A stretch of 64,000 nt of DNA from Kappaphycus alvarezii (GCA_002205965.3 NADL03000705.1:1178001-1242000); one strand, 5' to 3'. Numbered from the stretch's first letter, positions 12,463 through 22,705 are shown. Translations and numbers: made by a program. The notes: generated by a model from the sequence alone, not told the origin.

Positions 12463-13500
12463 GTCGATACTGCACAACTTCCACGACGATATTTGACACT
12501 GGGACACCGAAACAACGAAGAAATTCATCTCTGATCGCTACTGGTGGCTGTATATGCATCGGGACATCCAAAACTACGCCAAACGTTGTGAGGGATGGCA
12601 GAAGACCAAACTGATTCCAACTTACCTTAAAAGCGTTAAATCACCGTGTTGAAACATATTAAAGACTTATTCGATCGATTTTGCAGGGCCACTCCCGAAG
12701 TCGAAGGGCGGGAAGAAGTTTTTGCTCATTCCAGTAGAGCATTTAACGGGCTGGCCAACTGCTTTGGCCACAGAAGATTCGTCAGTCAGGACTGTTACTC
12801 AGTTTATGGAGAAGAAAGTTTCGTTCCAATTTGGTCCCCCAAAGACCATTGTATCCGACAATGCTGGATGCTTCACCGCTGCTTCTCTCATTTCTTTTTT
12901 GGGGTAAACACGGAATCTCTTGGAGCACTGTCCCGGCCTACGCCCCTATGTCGAATGTTAGGGCCGAGAGGTTGGTACGCACCGTCAAGACTATCGTCAA
13001 GACAATGGTTCTAGGTCAGGGAATGGATTTGGAAGAGAGCTTGCCGAATGTTTTGTATGAATACCGTCGTCGTCGTCTCGGCTCCGGAGCTTCCCCGTTC
13101 GAGTTGATGTACGGAGTTGTGCCGCGCATGGAACCATCAGATGCGATGGCTCTAATTTCCAACGCCTCGGAGAGCCATCTTCGATTGGAGTTTTTAGCAA
13201 ACGTGCCACTCCGGGCACGTTTAAGGGATGAACAAGAGCGTGTATTGAGAAAAAAAGGCATTCGCGGAACCTGTAGGGTTCAACGTAGGCGACTGGATCC
13301 TTGTCGGACATGGGGCGGCCTTGCCGACAACAGTTGAATGGTCAGCTTTCAAATCAAGATACTTCGGGTCGTGCCAAATATCGAAAGGGGATCACTCGAG
13401 GTATTGGCTGACCTCGTATGGTGGACGCCACTCTCGACGTGCCATCCACGCAAATCGTTTGGTTCCTTTTGTGGTCCGCCCCTGAAGCCTGCAAAATTAG
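12463..13500 (+). pseudogene. gypsy-1 integrase
   Basis: The zinc-binding N-terminal domain starts near 12463 (ILHNFHDDIGHW ... YWWLYMHRDI) but the final CxxC reads CEGW, losing one Cys. The core has the first Asp in IDFAGPL, the second in IVSDNAGCF and the Glu in RAERLVRTVK, so the D,D,E triad can be traced across frame changes. A C-terminal segment with RHSRRAIHANRLVPF (near 13425-13470) matches RSRRAIHARRLVPY of gypsy-3. Downstream (13500-13790) are intron-like signals and a short open frame that does not belong to a known domain. Confidence 0.75.
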
Positions 13501-14147
13501 TGCCCTCCATTCTCGATCATCACATTGTTCGCAAATTTACCCTTCAGCAGAACTTTTCTCCTGTTTGTTTGAATAATATATCTTTCTATCGTTGATTAAT
13601 ACATTTGTTTTGTTGGTTTCAGACACATGTCTACAAGATCTTAATTGGTCACCTCATTTTTGATGAATAATCTTCTACGGAGTATCAAGATCACCCGAGA
13701 AAACTAGAAGAAATAAAGCATGACGTAGAAGGCAATCGATTGATGGAAATTTTTAAATCACCGTAAACCCTACTGCTTGAAGCTACCCACATTACCATTC
13801 ACCCTCGATTGCGCTCCATCGCAGCCGCGACATGCCCTAGTGTTCGGATATAACTTGTACTAAACTTCAGCGACCTTTTTCCTCGACATTCTCGCCGCTC
13901 TCCTCCAGCGACGCTTTGGGTTACTCCTGTGTTCAATCTCTCAAACTGCTTCGTCCTCACCATTGTTTGTTTGAGCACAGCTAAGTATAAGCTTCCACGA
14001 GTGTACAGGCAGTCTGAAACTGAACCTCCGTACTTCTCAGATTCCACGTCAACGTCGTTGTGCCACTGCAATGCTGAGGAGAACAAGATGGCGAGGAGAG
14101 GAACAATCCAATAGGCGCTCGAGAAAAGAAGGTGCCCCAGCCGAACA

Positions 14148-14266
14148 GGCGTACATGCTTGCACGAGATACAAGGCGCACAAGCCCAGAGGGTACATGAA
14201 AACGAGGCGCACAAGCCTACACAGCGAACCAGCAACAACGCGCGCAAGCCGAGGAGGCGTACAAGC
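14148..14266 (+). repeat. Five short degenerate repeats, GGCGyACAAGCC type
   Basis: Copies start near 14148 (GGCGTACATGCTT), 14173, 14206, 14239 (CGCGCGCAAGCC) and 14254. Spacing is irregular, about 33 bp between the early copies and shorter later. They lie 110-230 bp upstream of a TATA box, an arrangement typical of U3 enhancer repeats of an LTR; that role is inference. Confidence 0.5.
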
Positions 14267-14375
14267 CGAGAACCACGTGCGCGCGATCAAAAAATGAATG
14301 TGCCTAACAACGGGACACGTGGCATCGATGAAGACAAAAATGCCCCAAAAGTAATTGCAAGACATCAATGACTGG

Positions 14376-14395
14376 GCGTTGACTATATATAGCAT
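14376..14395 (+). promoter_or_regulatory. TATA-box-like element
   Basis: GACTATATATAGCATG lies downstream of the short GGCG repeats and about 90 bp upstream of the inverted repeat. It is a plausible core promoter of an LTR. No transcript evidence can be seen. Confidence 0.35.
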
Positions 14396-14481
14396 GTGTG
14401 CGCTGCATATCATACGTGGAAATCATAAGAGGTCCACACTCCGTAAAGCTCATGTCAAAGCTGGATCGCGTCATTGTCAAC

Positions 14482-14535
14482 AACCGAAGTTCATTTCATT
14501 GTCAACAATGTTGACAATAGAAATGAACTTCGGTT
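14482..14535. repeat. Near-perfect 26/27-bp inverted repeat
   Basis: The left arm AACCGAAGTTCATTTCATTG... ends GTCAACA at 14507. The right arm starts TGTTGAC at 14509 and ends GAACTTCGGTT at 14535. The arms pair completely apart from one unpaired T in the right arm, and the loop is a single A. The arms end and start in ...CAACA and TGTTG..., the CA/TG polarity of LTR ends facing each other. TCATTGTCAACAA also occurs as a direct repeat at 14471-14483 and 14496-14508. Confidence 0.8.
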
Positions 14536-14786
14536 CACTCGGGCTTGATCAAAGTATTGTGAGTAGCTGCGTCACTCCAGTACCGCTGAAATATCTACAC
14601 TTGGTAAAGGGAGGAGGTACACTCAGACGCAGTCATAGCACAGTAGTTTGAACAGCATAGGTGCGAAGTCAAAGCAGGATCCATCGGGACCCAAAGAGTT
14701 GAGTTATCAGCCAGGGACTTTGATCAACAGCGAAGTGAGCATGCGAATTTCTTTTTTCAATCTTGAAGTACCCGTAAGCGTGACGG

Positions 14787-15326
14787 TCAGCGTGACGAGA
14801 GAGCTGACCGAAGTATCCACTGCTCAACCTTTGGACTAAGAATGCCAGATTTCAAAACTTTGCGAAGCGGGGTGTGGTGCATCGTTTTAGTGACTCCATC
14901 GGCAATGTTATGAGCGGTGCGGACGAATCCGATGTCTGGTATTTCGTGTCGTTTAAATACTTCCCGTGCTGCAGCGATGTCCAACATGAGTCGTTTCTCT
15001 GAGGTCTTTGAGCCTTTTGAAATAATGTCGAAGAGACTTTTGTCGTCTGTGTAAAGTTTGACTGGCACGCTTTCTTTTGAGTGTAGTTGGCAAAGTTCCT
15101 CAGCAGCAGTGAGAGCAATATCAAACATATCAGGGAATGCAATGAGCTCGGCGTCGAGAGCTGACCTGACAACTCTGCGAGCCTTGTACGACTTGAAATG
15201 AATAGGCACGGCGCGATCGGAGGCATCGGTAAGGAACAAAATGAACCCCAGTTGCGAGGAGAGATCGTAATTAGATGCGAATGATGCGTAATAGTAGCCA
15301 ATTATCTGCACCGTTGACTTATCCAA
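14787..15326 (-). pseudogene. copia-1 RNase H
   Basis: The 179-codon frame includes SALDAELIAFPDMFDIAL (the conserved AE(L/A) Glu), KLYTDDKSLFDII (the later Asp), VRTAHNIADGVTK and the terminal KVEQWILR typical of the end of copia polyproteins. It is open throughout, but it is out of frame with RT upstream because of a break near 15330-15440. Confidence 0.8.
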
Positions 15327-15439
15327 GGGAAGGAAGTGAATGGCGAGGGGGTTTCATGGGCCTAATTCACAACGCGGTTGGAACGCTTTATCACTGACCT
15401 GCAGTCAGACTTGAAGCGCTCGGATGAGACCTGAGTGAG

Positions 15440-16272
15440 TTAGGAAACCTCAAACATCACGTCTGGGCAGGTGTGAGAGAGCCATGCGAGCTGCATGCGT
15501 AGAGACGCGAAGTCGGAAAACAAAGCGTCCTGTAAGAGTGGGGCCATGCGATCCACATATCCTTTTTGATCCATCTGGAGGAGCGCCCGCTGATCCGTAG
15601 AAGGGGTACGATGGAAACCAGTGAATGTCAGTGGTAGAGATTCGTCGTCGGCCATCTTAAAACGTTGGGATGTGCTAGATGTGCGCTGTTTGAAATCAGC
15701 ATTGCCGGCCCAGAGCATGTCATCCAAGTAAGTCCCAGAAAGGCCTTGTAGAACTCCGTTAGTTGTGGATACGTAGAGAGCTGGTTTGATCGCAGCGGAT
15801 TCATGGAGAGGTCCTTACAATGATGCTTATCGAGTGTCTGGAACCAGAGATCTCCCGCATCACAAAGACCATAGAGGGGTTTCAAGAGCTGAAAGCACTG
15901 GTCCGGCTCGAGCTCGAATTCCGGGGCCGGGTCCTTAATATAAATGTCACGGATGAAAGGGACGGATGATTGCAGGTACGCTTGGCGAACATCTGAAGTC
16001 CATACATCAAAACCATGAACAGCAGCGAGAGCTAAAAGTAGTCTTACGGAAGCGGGCTGAAGTGTTTGGGCAGCATGTACCATCATCTTTTTCTGCTTGT
16101 CGCGGTGTCCACCGATGACATATCGGGCTTTGAACTTGATGATACCATCTTCTGTTGACTTGAGTGCAAGAATGAAACGGCCGGGAAGCACATTTCCATC
16201 AATAGGGATCTCCTCTCGTAGGATTACTTTGAAAGAGCCCCGATCCAGGATACCTTTGACTTCTTTTCGCAT
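15440..16272 (-). pseudogene. copia-1 reverse transcriptase
   Basis: The frame from 16272 carries RFILALKSTEDGIIKFKARY, SVRLLLALAAVHGFDVWTSD and LLKPLYGLCDAGDLW, all conserved copia RT blocks. A second frame (15440-15727) starts at the catalytic box. Reading just upstream gives TYLDDMLWAGN, so the Y-x-D-D pair is intact. Later blocks (DKGYVDRMAPL-like, LAWLSHTCPDVMFEVS) are the thumb region. One frame change separates palm and thumb. Confidence 0.8.
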
Positions 16273-16529
16273 TGCCTATTTCATCTCCGGAAGTGAGCAA
16301 CGAGGATCAATAGGGTGAAGTACCTCGGTCAATAAAACTTCATTGTCCTCCCAGGGTGAATCCGAAGAGCGGTACGCAGAAAGGGATTGATGTAAGTCGA
16401 GGAAGAATGCCGCGGATGCATCTGTCGGGGATTGGTAAGGCTTGATCTGCGCAAAACCGAAGGGTTTGGGGACGGAGTCGGAATCTGGTTCGGAGACGTA
16501 GACGAGCTTTTTGTCACGTTCGATAGCCG

Positions 16530-17606
16530 TCACAGTAACCGGTCCCATCTACTCACCATTCCGATTACCAATCTGCTTTTCACGCCACACCAGAACCAGT
16601 TGACCGAGTTGATAGTCCGAGTCTGCGGCACGCGGGACGTTTTGACGGAGGGCGCGTTGTACCCGGAGCGTGACCATCTCTTCTCCATCTGCTGTCTGGC
16701 TTCATTGGCGAGAACAGCTAGTGCTTGTAAAGTGGCTTCGGGGATAGGCGGCTCACCGAAGACTCGAGTCGATGGGTACTCTCCAAAAACGAGGGCAGAT
16801 GGAACGAGTCCTTCCGGCCCTAAGGTGTCGTTCATAGCCTTGACTGATAGCGCGAGTAGAACAATTGCAGAGGCTTGAGGATGCACCATGCGAAGTTTGC
16901 GGAAAGTGTTGCGTAGAGGGTGGTGGTGACGTTCCCCATTCCAAGCGCATTGTGCGCCTCGATGCCAGATTTCTCGACGGCGACTCCGGCTGTGCGACTA
17001 ATGGATACGAATGTATCTCGGACCTAGGAGTCCTGGTCAAGGCGTATTCGGTTAGGTAATCCAGTGTAAACAAAGGAACAGCACTCAATAATTTTCTCCC
17101 AGATTGTCTGTGTCGAGACGTCGGGAAGAAAACTGCGGCACTGAAATGCGTGCAGCTGTCAACAATATGTAGGACCGGCTTGTTTTCCAGCTGCATTATG
17201 TCCATCATGATGTTCTCGTTGAAGCGAGAATCCCCACTACAATGAAACGCGGAAGCGACCTGGACCGTCCTGGATTCGTTGACAGGTGTCACATGCGGCG
17301 GAGATCTCCTGTAAGGACTTGTAAGTATCAGGAGTCAAATCCCGCGGACGTTCTTTCTTGAGAAGCGCGGATAGCTTTCGTTGCAGATGGGTGGGCGAAC
17401 TGACGATGAAGTTTGATTAGTTGCATCTTTGTAAAGTAGGTGAGGGCGGGAAAACACTCTGAGGCGTAGACGTGTCCAGTGCGGCGGTGAAGGGGTACAT
17501 TCCAGGCAGTGAGAGCTCGAGTGCCTCTGTTCTCAGAGTGACATATAATGTGCTTTTTGACTAGACGGTTAGTAACAACATCGGGGGTGAGGGAATACAA
17601 GTCCAT
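16530..17606 (-). pseudogene. copia-1 gag-pre-integrase and integrase region
   Basis: At 17328-17606 the segment LHRQFAHPSATKAI is the His pair of the pre-integrase zinc domain. At 16753-17292 the integrase core begins (FNENIMMDIMQLENKPV, VDSCTHFSAAVFF) with its first Asp. The later core is scrambled by a frame change. At 16530-16889 the block VKAMNDTLGPEGLVPSALVF is the end of the core that selects partner proteins in this family. The remaining catalytic Asp and Glu were not traced confidently. Confidence 0.7.
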
Positions 17607-17649
17607 GATATCGAGTCCTAGAAACGCGGGAACGTCAGCAGCAACGACA

Positions 17650-17979
17650 TCAAGGTAACGAAGAGGGTATGAATACCGAATGGGGTGGCAAAGAGGATCG
17701 ACAGTGTACCAAGGGAGTCAAAACAGCGTCAACAAAACGGAATCTTTTTCCATTTTTCTTCAAACGGGGAAATTGGCGACCGAGGCGAGTAAAAATGTGC
17801 CGAGCTTCCTTGAGGCCAATAACTGAAGTGGGAGCACCTGTATCAACACAAAACCGAAGCCTTCGCGTCCATCTTGAGGGTGTTGGAAGTCGGACGTGGC
17901 GATATTTTGGGCGTCGATAGTGGGCCGAATCATCGCCGATGATCGTTGAGGTTGAGGATGATTGCGTCGTGGGATACAA
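17650..17979 (-). pseudogene. copia-1 aspartic protease
   Basis: The frame contains FCVDTGAPTSVIGL, with the catalytic D-T-G of retropepsins, about 43 residues from its first Met. It lies directly between gag and the integrase block, as expected for Ty1/copia. The active-site triad is intact; the frame is separated from its neighbours by shifts. Confidence 0.75.
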
Positions 17980-18159
17980 GTGCGGTGCTCATTGCTCTTG
18001 CCTTTACGGCGTCGTCTTCTAGACGCATCGAAGGGACGCCTTAACGAAAAAACGGGGACGGGGACACGTCTTCATTCCAATGTATCGACGAGTGGCTGCC
18101 ATTGCAGGAAATATCTGAGCGCAAGGTGGCAGCAAGATGATTGCAAGCGACTGTCCCAT

Positions 18160-19903
18160 CTATTTCTTCCAGAGCCATGATCTCGTCAGGATCGGGTTTG
18201 ATGATTTCATTTTGTAACTTTTCGAACTCTGCCAGATATGGTTCGTCATCTCAGGTTCACTGTCGGCGCTTTGCTCTTCTTGTTCCTGTTGGTAAGAGAG
18301 ATCAGCTACTTGCTGAGAGAGATAAGCGTTGGTATCGGCGAGATCGTGGACGACATGAACCGTAGGGGTGCCACGAGAAAGTTTGTCACGTATGTACTGA
18401 AGAATGTCACGGGTGCGGTGGAAGCTTGCAAAATGTTCGTCAGATCCGCATGTGTGGCAGAGGAGTCGTTTGCCATCGCGGCCGATTGGTTTCTTGCGAT
18501 TTGTAGTACTGTACGGGCGAGAAGAATTTGGGGAGAGTTTGGGTCGGGTATAATTCCGGTGTTTTGGCTTGGGATGTCTGCCATAGCGTTGGAAGTACAG
18601 CTTTTCATCCGAGATAGGAGCTGCTGCATCCACCTGGAGAGTCAGCGGACCGTTTCGCTCTTGATATATCTGAAGTTGCTCTCGCAAGGCAGTCACAAAT
18701 CGATTGTAGGAGAATTCAGCCGTTGTGATCTGACTGATTGCGGGTGAAGCCCATATCTGATGTAGAACGGCGGAACGGAGGTACTTGCTCTTGTTTTCCT
18801 CGGAGCGGAATTGGCGTGGGCCTTGTGGGGTGAACGAGTTGATGCGCGTGACAAGGCGATCAAGGCCGACACTGATGTTCGTTGTGTCAATCTCCCGCAT
18901 GATCTTCTGAACTTTCAGACTCTCAAGCTCAGACTGAGCTTCGAGCTGACGGGCATCGGAGTCATACTCAGCCAGCATGCGGCAACCTACTCTTGGTACG
19001 ACATTTGGGGGTTACAGTGCTCGAAGAAGAAGTCCCGTGCGGGACCAGCAAACACATTCTTGAAAAAAGAGGTCTTCTGTTTGCGGGTGAGGCTATCTTG
19101 TAAAGCGCATACGTCATAATCACGGAGCACTGTGTGAATTGAGCGAAGTTGGTTGCTCTCAGTGTCACGGTCTCCAGTGAACTTTTGATCCTTGAAGAAA
19201 CTAACGATTGTGGAGAGGGACTTTGAATCGAGAGAGGAGCGCTCCAAATGGGGATATGGGCGGTTTTGGCGGTCCTTAGTGGAAGAGTGAGTGGCAGCGG
19301 CAGCGTCAGTCGGGATCATAGGGTCGGGCTGGGTGGGGTCTGACGGAATGTGTGTAGAAGCTGACGGAGTATGTAAACCAACTGACGAGGAATTTTCAAC
19401 GGACCCAGTATTGATGTAAGATTGCTCCATCGTATCATTATTTTCGAGAGGTAGCTCCATAACTTTCTTGAAACGTGACACTACACCTCTTGCTAAATCC
19501 TTCGTTTGGTCTTGGGTGTCTGTGACAACTGTGGCGAGCCAAACAAAAGACATATCATGTCCGTTGACTTGGATGTAAGCGTCGTCAATGGATGATACGA
19601 CTTCTCTCTTGATTGGTAGACATCCGTAAAGATCTGCGACGTTCTTCAGCAATCGAATCACAATAAGAGGTTCGTCGACAATTCTTGACAAAAGAGAGAT
19701 CGGATCGGAGACAGCATCAACTTGATCGTGTTCACGATTTCATCAGGCGGTCCTTCTTCTCCAATCGGGTTGAGATCTAGAACAAGCACAACTAATTCCA
19801 AGATCTTCTCCGCTATCTTGTTGGTCGTCTTGTACTTGTCGGCGATCTTCATATACTTCGAATGGGTAGCTCGGCGAGCATCGGTTCGAGTAGCGGTCGG
19901 CAT
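18160..19903 (-). pseudogene. copia-1 gag
   Basis: Three frames in succession (19658-19903, 18987-19691, 18160-18978) form a gag-like protein. A substrate-binding-like part reads VSFFKDQKFTGDRDTESN, then KTSFFKNVFAGPARDFF, then IWASPAISQITTAEFSYNRF. A cysteine-histidine motif, CHTCGSDEHFASFH, has the C-x2-C-x4-H spacing of a zinc knuckle but ends in His rather than Cys. The start chosen is the ATG at 19903. Breaks are at 19.66-19.69 kb and near 18.98 kb. Confidence 0.7.
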
Positions 19904-20229
19904 CTTCGATAGTGATCACGGAGAAGCACTAATCCGGATTGTGGTGCAACTGCGTAATGGACCGGCACACGGAGAGTCCAGCTCTTCGGAAGGAGTTTGA
20001 GTGAGCGAAGATGCGTAGATAAAGGAAGAGGTAAATAGTTTAAAAGTAGTGGGGCGTGCGGGCGAAGGACAACGGCAAGCGCGGCTAGCGGTTTACTGAA
20101 CAATTCCTCCTTGCCTCCTCGACGACACTGCACACGGCGAGGAAGCCATGGTAAAGTACTGTGACGCGAATCGGGCGACAGCACATCACTGCTGACAGTA
20201 TCCTTACAGTGGATGTGCCTCGACACAAA
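19904..20229. other. Leader/possible LTR region upstream of copia-1 gag
   Basis: A 125-codon minus-strand open frame (19849-20226) overlaps gag and has no recognised domain. I found neither a tRNA-matching primer site nor a sequence pairing with the 3' side of copia-1. Confidence 0.4.
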
Positions 20230-20460
20230 TGTTGCATTCTGGATTGGTTTTAATTATTTTTATATTTTTGAAGTACAGTAGAGTAAACACACTGTACAGT
20301 ACTGTACGAGTTGTTTTTGTATTTTATACTAAAGTGATGAATTTATTTGTTTTCTAGAACCGCCGCCGCCTTTTGGCCATCACCATTTCGGCGCTTGCCT
20401 ACATACGTAGGCGAAGCGTCGGATGAGCGCGAGTAAACCGAAAACACCACCGACACCAAC
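20230..20460 (+). repeat. LTR-like repeat, copy 2 (gypsy-1 family)
   Basis: It aligns along its whole length with 8711-8941, starting TGTTGCATTCTGG and ending ACACCAAC, with scattered substitutions and small indels. Similarity stops abruptly at 20460, exactly where gag begins in copy 1. It is either the 3' LTR of gypsy-1, separated by copia-1, or a solo LTR. No target duplication matching the flank of copy 1 is visible. Confidence 0.75.
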
Positions 20461-20871
20461 TTACGGTCAAAGCACATTTTCGGTAAAGAGCAGCGTCAAT
20501 TGTATTGTACAGTAGTGTACTGCACTGTACAGTGCACTGGGTGGGGACAGTGCGGAAGTGGGCGGCGGCAATAGGTGCAGGGTTGTGTGCCAGAGAAGAT
20601 GGGGACACCAAGACGGAGGCAAACCATGGTTGGCCATACTTCAGGAGCGGCCCGGGTGTTGTATTGATGTTCAGTACAGTAGCACCGTTGTATTGATGTG
20701 AAGTACAGTAGCACACATGTATATGTACAGTATGGTAGGCCGCAGGGCGGCGCTTTACTTAAACGCGTCAGTGCTTTGGTTGGGAAACTAAATAGTTGGC
20801 TCGCATATCCATCGCTTTACCGTCACCCGTCATACCACGCTTCCCTGCCGTTCTCTTTCCCTTTGCACGCG
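20461..20871. other. Intergenic region with GTACAGTAC-type palindrome clusters
   Basis: Clusters at about 20500-20540 and 20670-20745 consist of overlapping ACAGTA/TACTGT units. It lies upstream of the CIAO2-like gene and might contain its promoter. Open frames here are translations of the palindromes, not genes. Confidence 0.6.
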
Positions 20872-21377
20872 ATGGACGCACTTCACCCTCGCGACGGTCT
20901 ACTGGACAACCCAAACCCGACCGTCAAATCCATCCTTACCCCTCGTGAAACTCCAGATACCCCCAAGACTCTCGACTCGCTCATCTTTGACGCCATTCGA
21001 GACATCCGCGATCCCGAGCATCCGCACTCCCTCGAACAACTCTCTGTTGTTGAACCCTCGAGCATCACCATCAAGCCCCCTCCCTCGACACACCAGGCCA
21101 CGGCCACGTTTCTATCTACTTTACCCCGACTGTTCCTCATTGTTCTCTCGCCTCTATCATTGGACTCTCCATCCACAAAAAGCTTCAGGAGACCAGCCTG
21201 TTACAACCCATCGACGGCGAGTACTATTACAAACTGCACGTCAAATGTGTAGAAGGCGCTCATGCCCAAGCGGCCGACATCAATCGCCAACTCAACGACA
21301 AGGAACGAGTCTCTGCGGCGTTTGAAAACCCGCGCATAATCACGGTGCTGCGCCAATGTATCGACAATTTACCATAG
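20872..21377 (+). CDS. CIAO2/FAM96 (MIP18) family iron-sulfur assembly targeting factor, frame-broken
   Basis: The product would be the MIP18/CIAO2 (yeast Cia2) component of the cytosolic Fe-S targeting complex, which passes Fe-S clusters to nuclear and cytosolic apoproteins together with CIAO1 and MMS19. Family features are in order: NPNPTVKSI near residue 13, IFDAIRDIRDPEHPHSLEQL near 38-57, LSVVEPSSITI, then FTPTVPHCSLASIIGLSI with the conserved reactive Cys, and NRQLNDKERVSAAFEN near the C terminus. The coding frame changes once between about 21080 and 21112. The total length of 506 nt is one short of a multiple of three, so a single base is missing, probably in the C-rich run. The start is the ATG at 20872. 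No intron is needed. The family is certain; whether the break is real is not. Confidence 0.85.
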
Positions 21378-21403
21378 TCAAGCCCGCTCAACCGCGACGC
21401 ACT

Positions 21404-22218
21404 CTACGTCGCCTTTGTCTTGCCGTCCTCCTCCAGGCTCATCAAACCTCCCTCTAATTCTGTTCTAAACTTATCCGCCAAAAACCGTCCCTCCTCTGTA
21501 AACCACGCCTCATACGCGCCGCCAACGTTGACATAATTGCCACCTCTGACCTTTGTTCTCATCTCCACCTTGTATGCACTCTCTCTCGCGCGTTCCCCAA
21601 TCTTTGAAAACACCCATACGCGCGTGGCCAGCGTGGACCGTCCAATCCGCACTGCTTTGGGCGCCAGTTTGCCGACAAAGATGGCGCCCTTTTCCCACAA
21701 ATACGAGCTCAAATGCATGGCCCCGATGCATAGGAAATACAGGGTGACGCACGCAAGCACCAAGTTGCGGTTGGCCGGATACTCCCATGGGTTGAAATGC
21801 GAGTAGACAGCGGCTGCGGTCGCACCGGTGCCGCAGATGATCTTGATATTCGACACGAATACGGCCTCGTTGTATCCCTTGTCCTCCATAAACTACAGCA
21901 CGGCGGTGGGCGCGTAATGGCATTATCGCGATTTTGTCGAGTTGCAACGAGTGTCGCGGTTAGTGAGTGTGATGAGCGGCATGTGTGGGTAGGTACAAGA
22001 TGGGGTTAAAGATGGGTAGGACTTACGGCAATGACCTCATCGTCGAGCAGGCGCTTGATTTGGGCTAGATCGTACAGGCCAGACTTGTCGATTTTGGACC
22101 TGGCATTGGTGGGCGCAGTAGAAGGGGTGGAAGACGCGGGGTTAGATGAGGAGGGGGTGATTTCCGAGGTAGTGGCGGACGGACGCGAGGCGCTGCGTTG
22201 GCGCAGATCGTTGGGCAT
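21404..22218 (-). CDS. SPCS2: Signal peptidase complex subunit 2 (SPC25 family), two exons
   Basis: This is the small membrane subunit of the ER signal peptidase complex, which supports cleavage of signal peptides and contacts the Sec61 translocon. Exon 1 (22027-22218, 64 codons) ends DLAQIKRLLDDEVIA. A 134-nt intron (21893-22026, GTAAGT...CTGTAG, phase 0) follows. Exon 2 (21404-21892) begins FMEDKGYNEAVFVSNIK. The spliced protein is 226 residues, the usual family length. Two membrane-spanning segments are visible near residues 80-97 and 105-128. It ends 26 bp from the stop of the convergent CIAO2-like gene. The N-terminal 40 residues are Ser/Pro/Thr-rich and probably disordered. No frame break is seen in this gene. 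Confidence 0.88.
21893..22026 (-). other. Intron of SPCS2
   Basis: The 5' site GCC|GTAAGT and the 3' site CTGTAG|TTT join two blocks whose translations align continuously with SPC25 proteins. Length 134 nt, phase 0. Confidence 0.85.
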
Positions 22219-22705
22219 GATGGGTGCCTCTTGGCTGTGGGTGGGGTGTTGGAGAAGGGGGTGTATTATGGCCGGATGGGACGGGGCGCGCGGAATCTCA
22301 ACGAGGACGGAGAGTACTTGGCGGTCTAGGGGAACGGATGTGCGGGAAGAGGAAATTTGAGACGTGGTAGTGCTTTTATCCAGCGAGTAAAAGTGAAAGC
22401 AAGAGATGAGGACGTGGCAAGGCTTTCAACATGGGCAACCGCCGCAGCGCGATGAATCAATCGATTTGGGACGATTTTAGAATTTTCGGATTTTTCGGGT
22501 CAAGCATTTGATTCTGTACAAATTGGGGCCACCTGCAAAACTAGAGACGCAACAAAGTACAGTACAGTACGGTACAGTGCAGTACCTACTGTACCCTTGG
22601 CAACCTGCTGGCCGGTCCAGTGGAAAGCCAGCCGTCTGCCCAAAAAAAAGCAAAAAAAAAGCGCCAAAGCAATTACAGCAAGACAACCCGAACGGTCCAC
22701 AAACA
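22219..22705. other. Upstream region of SPCS2 with a GTACAGTAC cluster
   Basis: About 340 bp after the SPCS2 start lies AGTACAGTACAGTACGGTAC with further units to 22588. The region could be a divergent promoter. Otherwise nothing recognised. Confidence 0.5.

Larger units (their letters stand above)
8711..13500 (+). mobile_element. Degenerate Ty3/gypsy retrotransposon (gypsy-1)
   Basis: Plus-strand order is LTR-like repeat, gag, zinc knuckle, protease, reverse transcriptase, RNase H and integrase, which is the Ty3/gypsy order. Frames change many times and stops interrupt gag, RT and integrase, so no full polyprotein can be read. The 3' LTR may be the copy at 20230-20460, in which case copia-1 sits inside the element. 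No matching target duplication was found, so the 3' boundary is uncertain. Confidence 0.8.
13501..14786. other. Region between gypsy-1 integrase and copia-1 with LTR-like signals
   Basis: It holds five imperfect copies of GGCG(C/T)ACAAGCC, a TATATATA box and a near-perfect inverted repeat, all listed separately. A 204-codon open frame on the minus strand (13799-14413) shows no recognised domain and coincides with these repeats. I treat it as chance or LTR sequence. Confidence 0.5.
14787..19903 (-). mobile_element. Ty1/copia retrotransposon (copia-1)
   Basis: On the minus strand the order is gag, protease, integrase, reverse transcriptase and RNase H, the Ty1/copia order. Most domains remain readable over long stretches, but frames change between blocks. 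LTRs could not be paired: the sequence beyond RNase H (14.4-14.8 kb) and upstream of gag (19.9-20.2 kb) is not visibly similar. The RT style (KARYVIGGHRDK, TSDVRQAYLQS) resembles my memory of GalEa-like copia elements known from crustaceans and red algae; that sub-family call is tentative. Confidence 0.85.

Noticed and set aside
13799-14413. 204-codon minus-strand open frame rich in Cys and hydrophobic residues
   Set aside because: It overlaps GGCG repeats and a TATA box, shows no domain, and its composition follows the GC-rich repeats. More likely LTR sequence.
20698-21252. 184-codon plus-strand frame as a whole
   Set aside because: The first 58 codons are palindrome and leader translation. 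The real start of the CIAO2-like gene is the ATG at 20872, and the last part is out of frame with the conserved protein.
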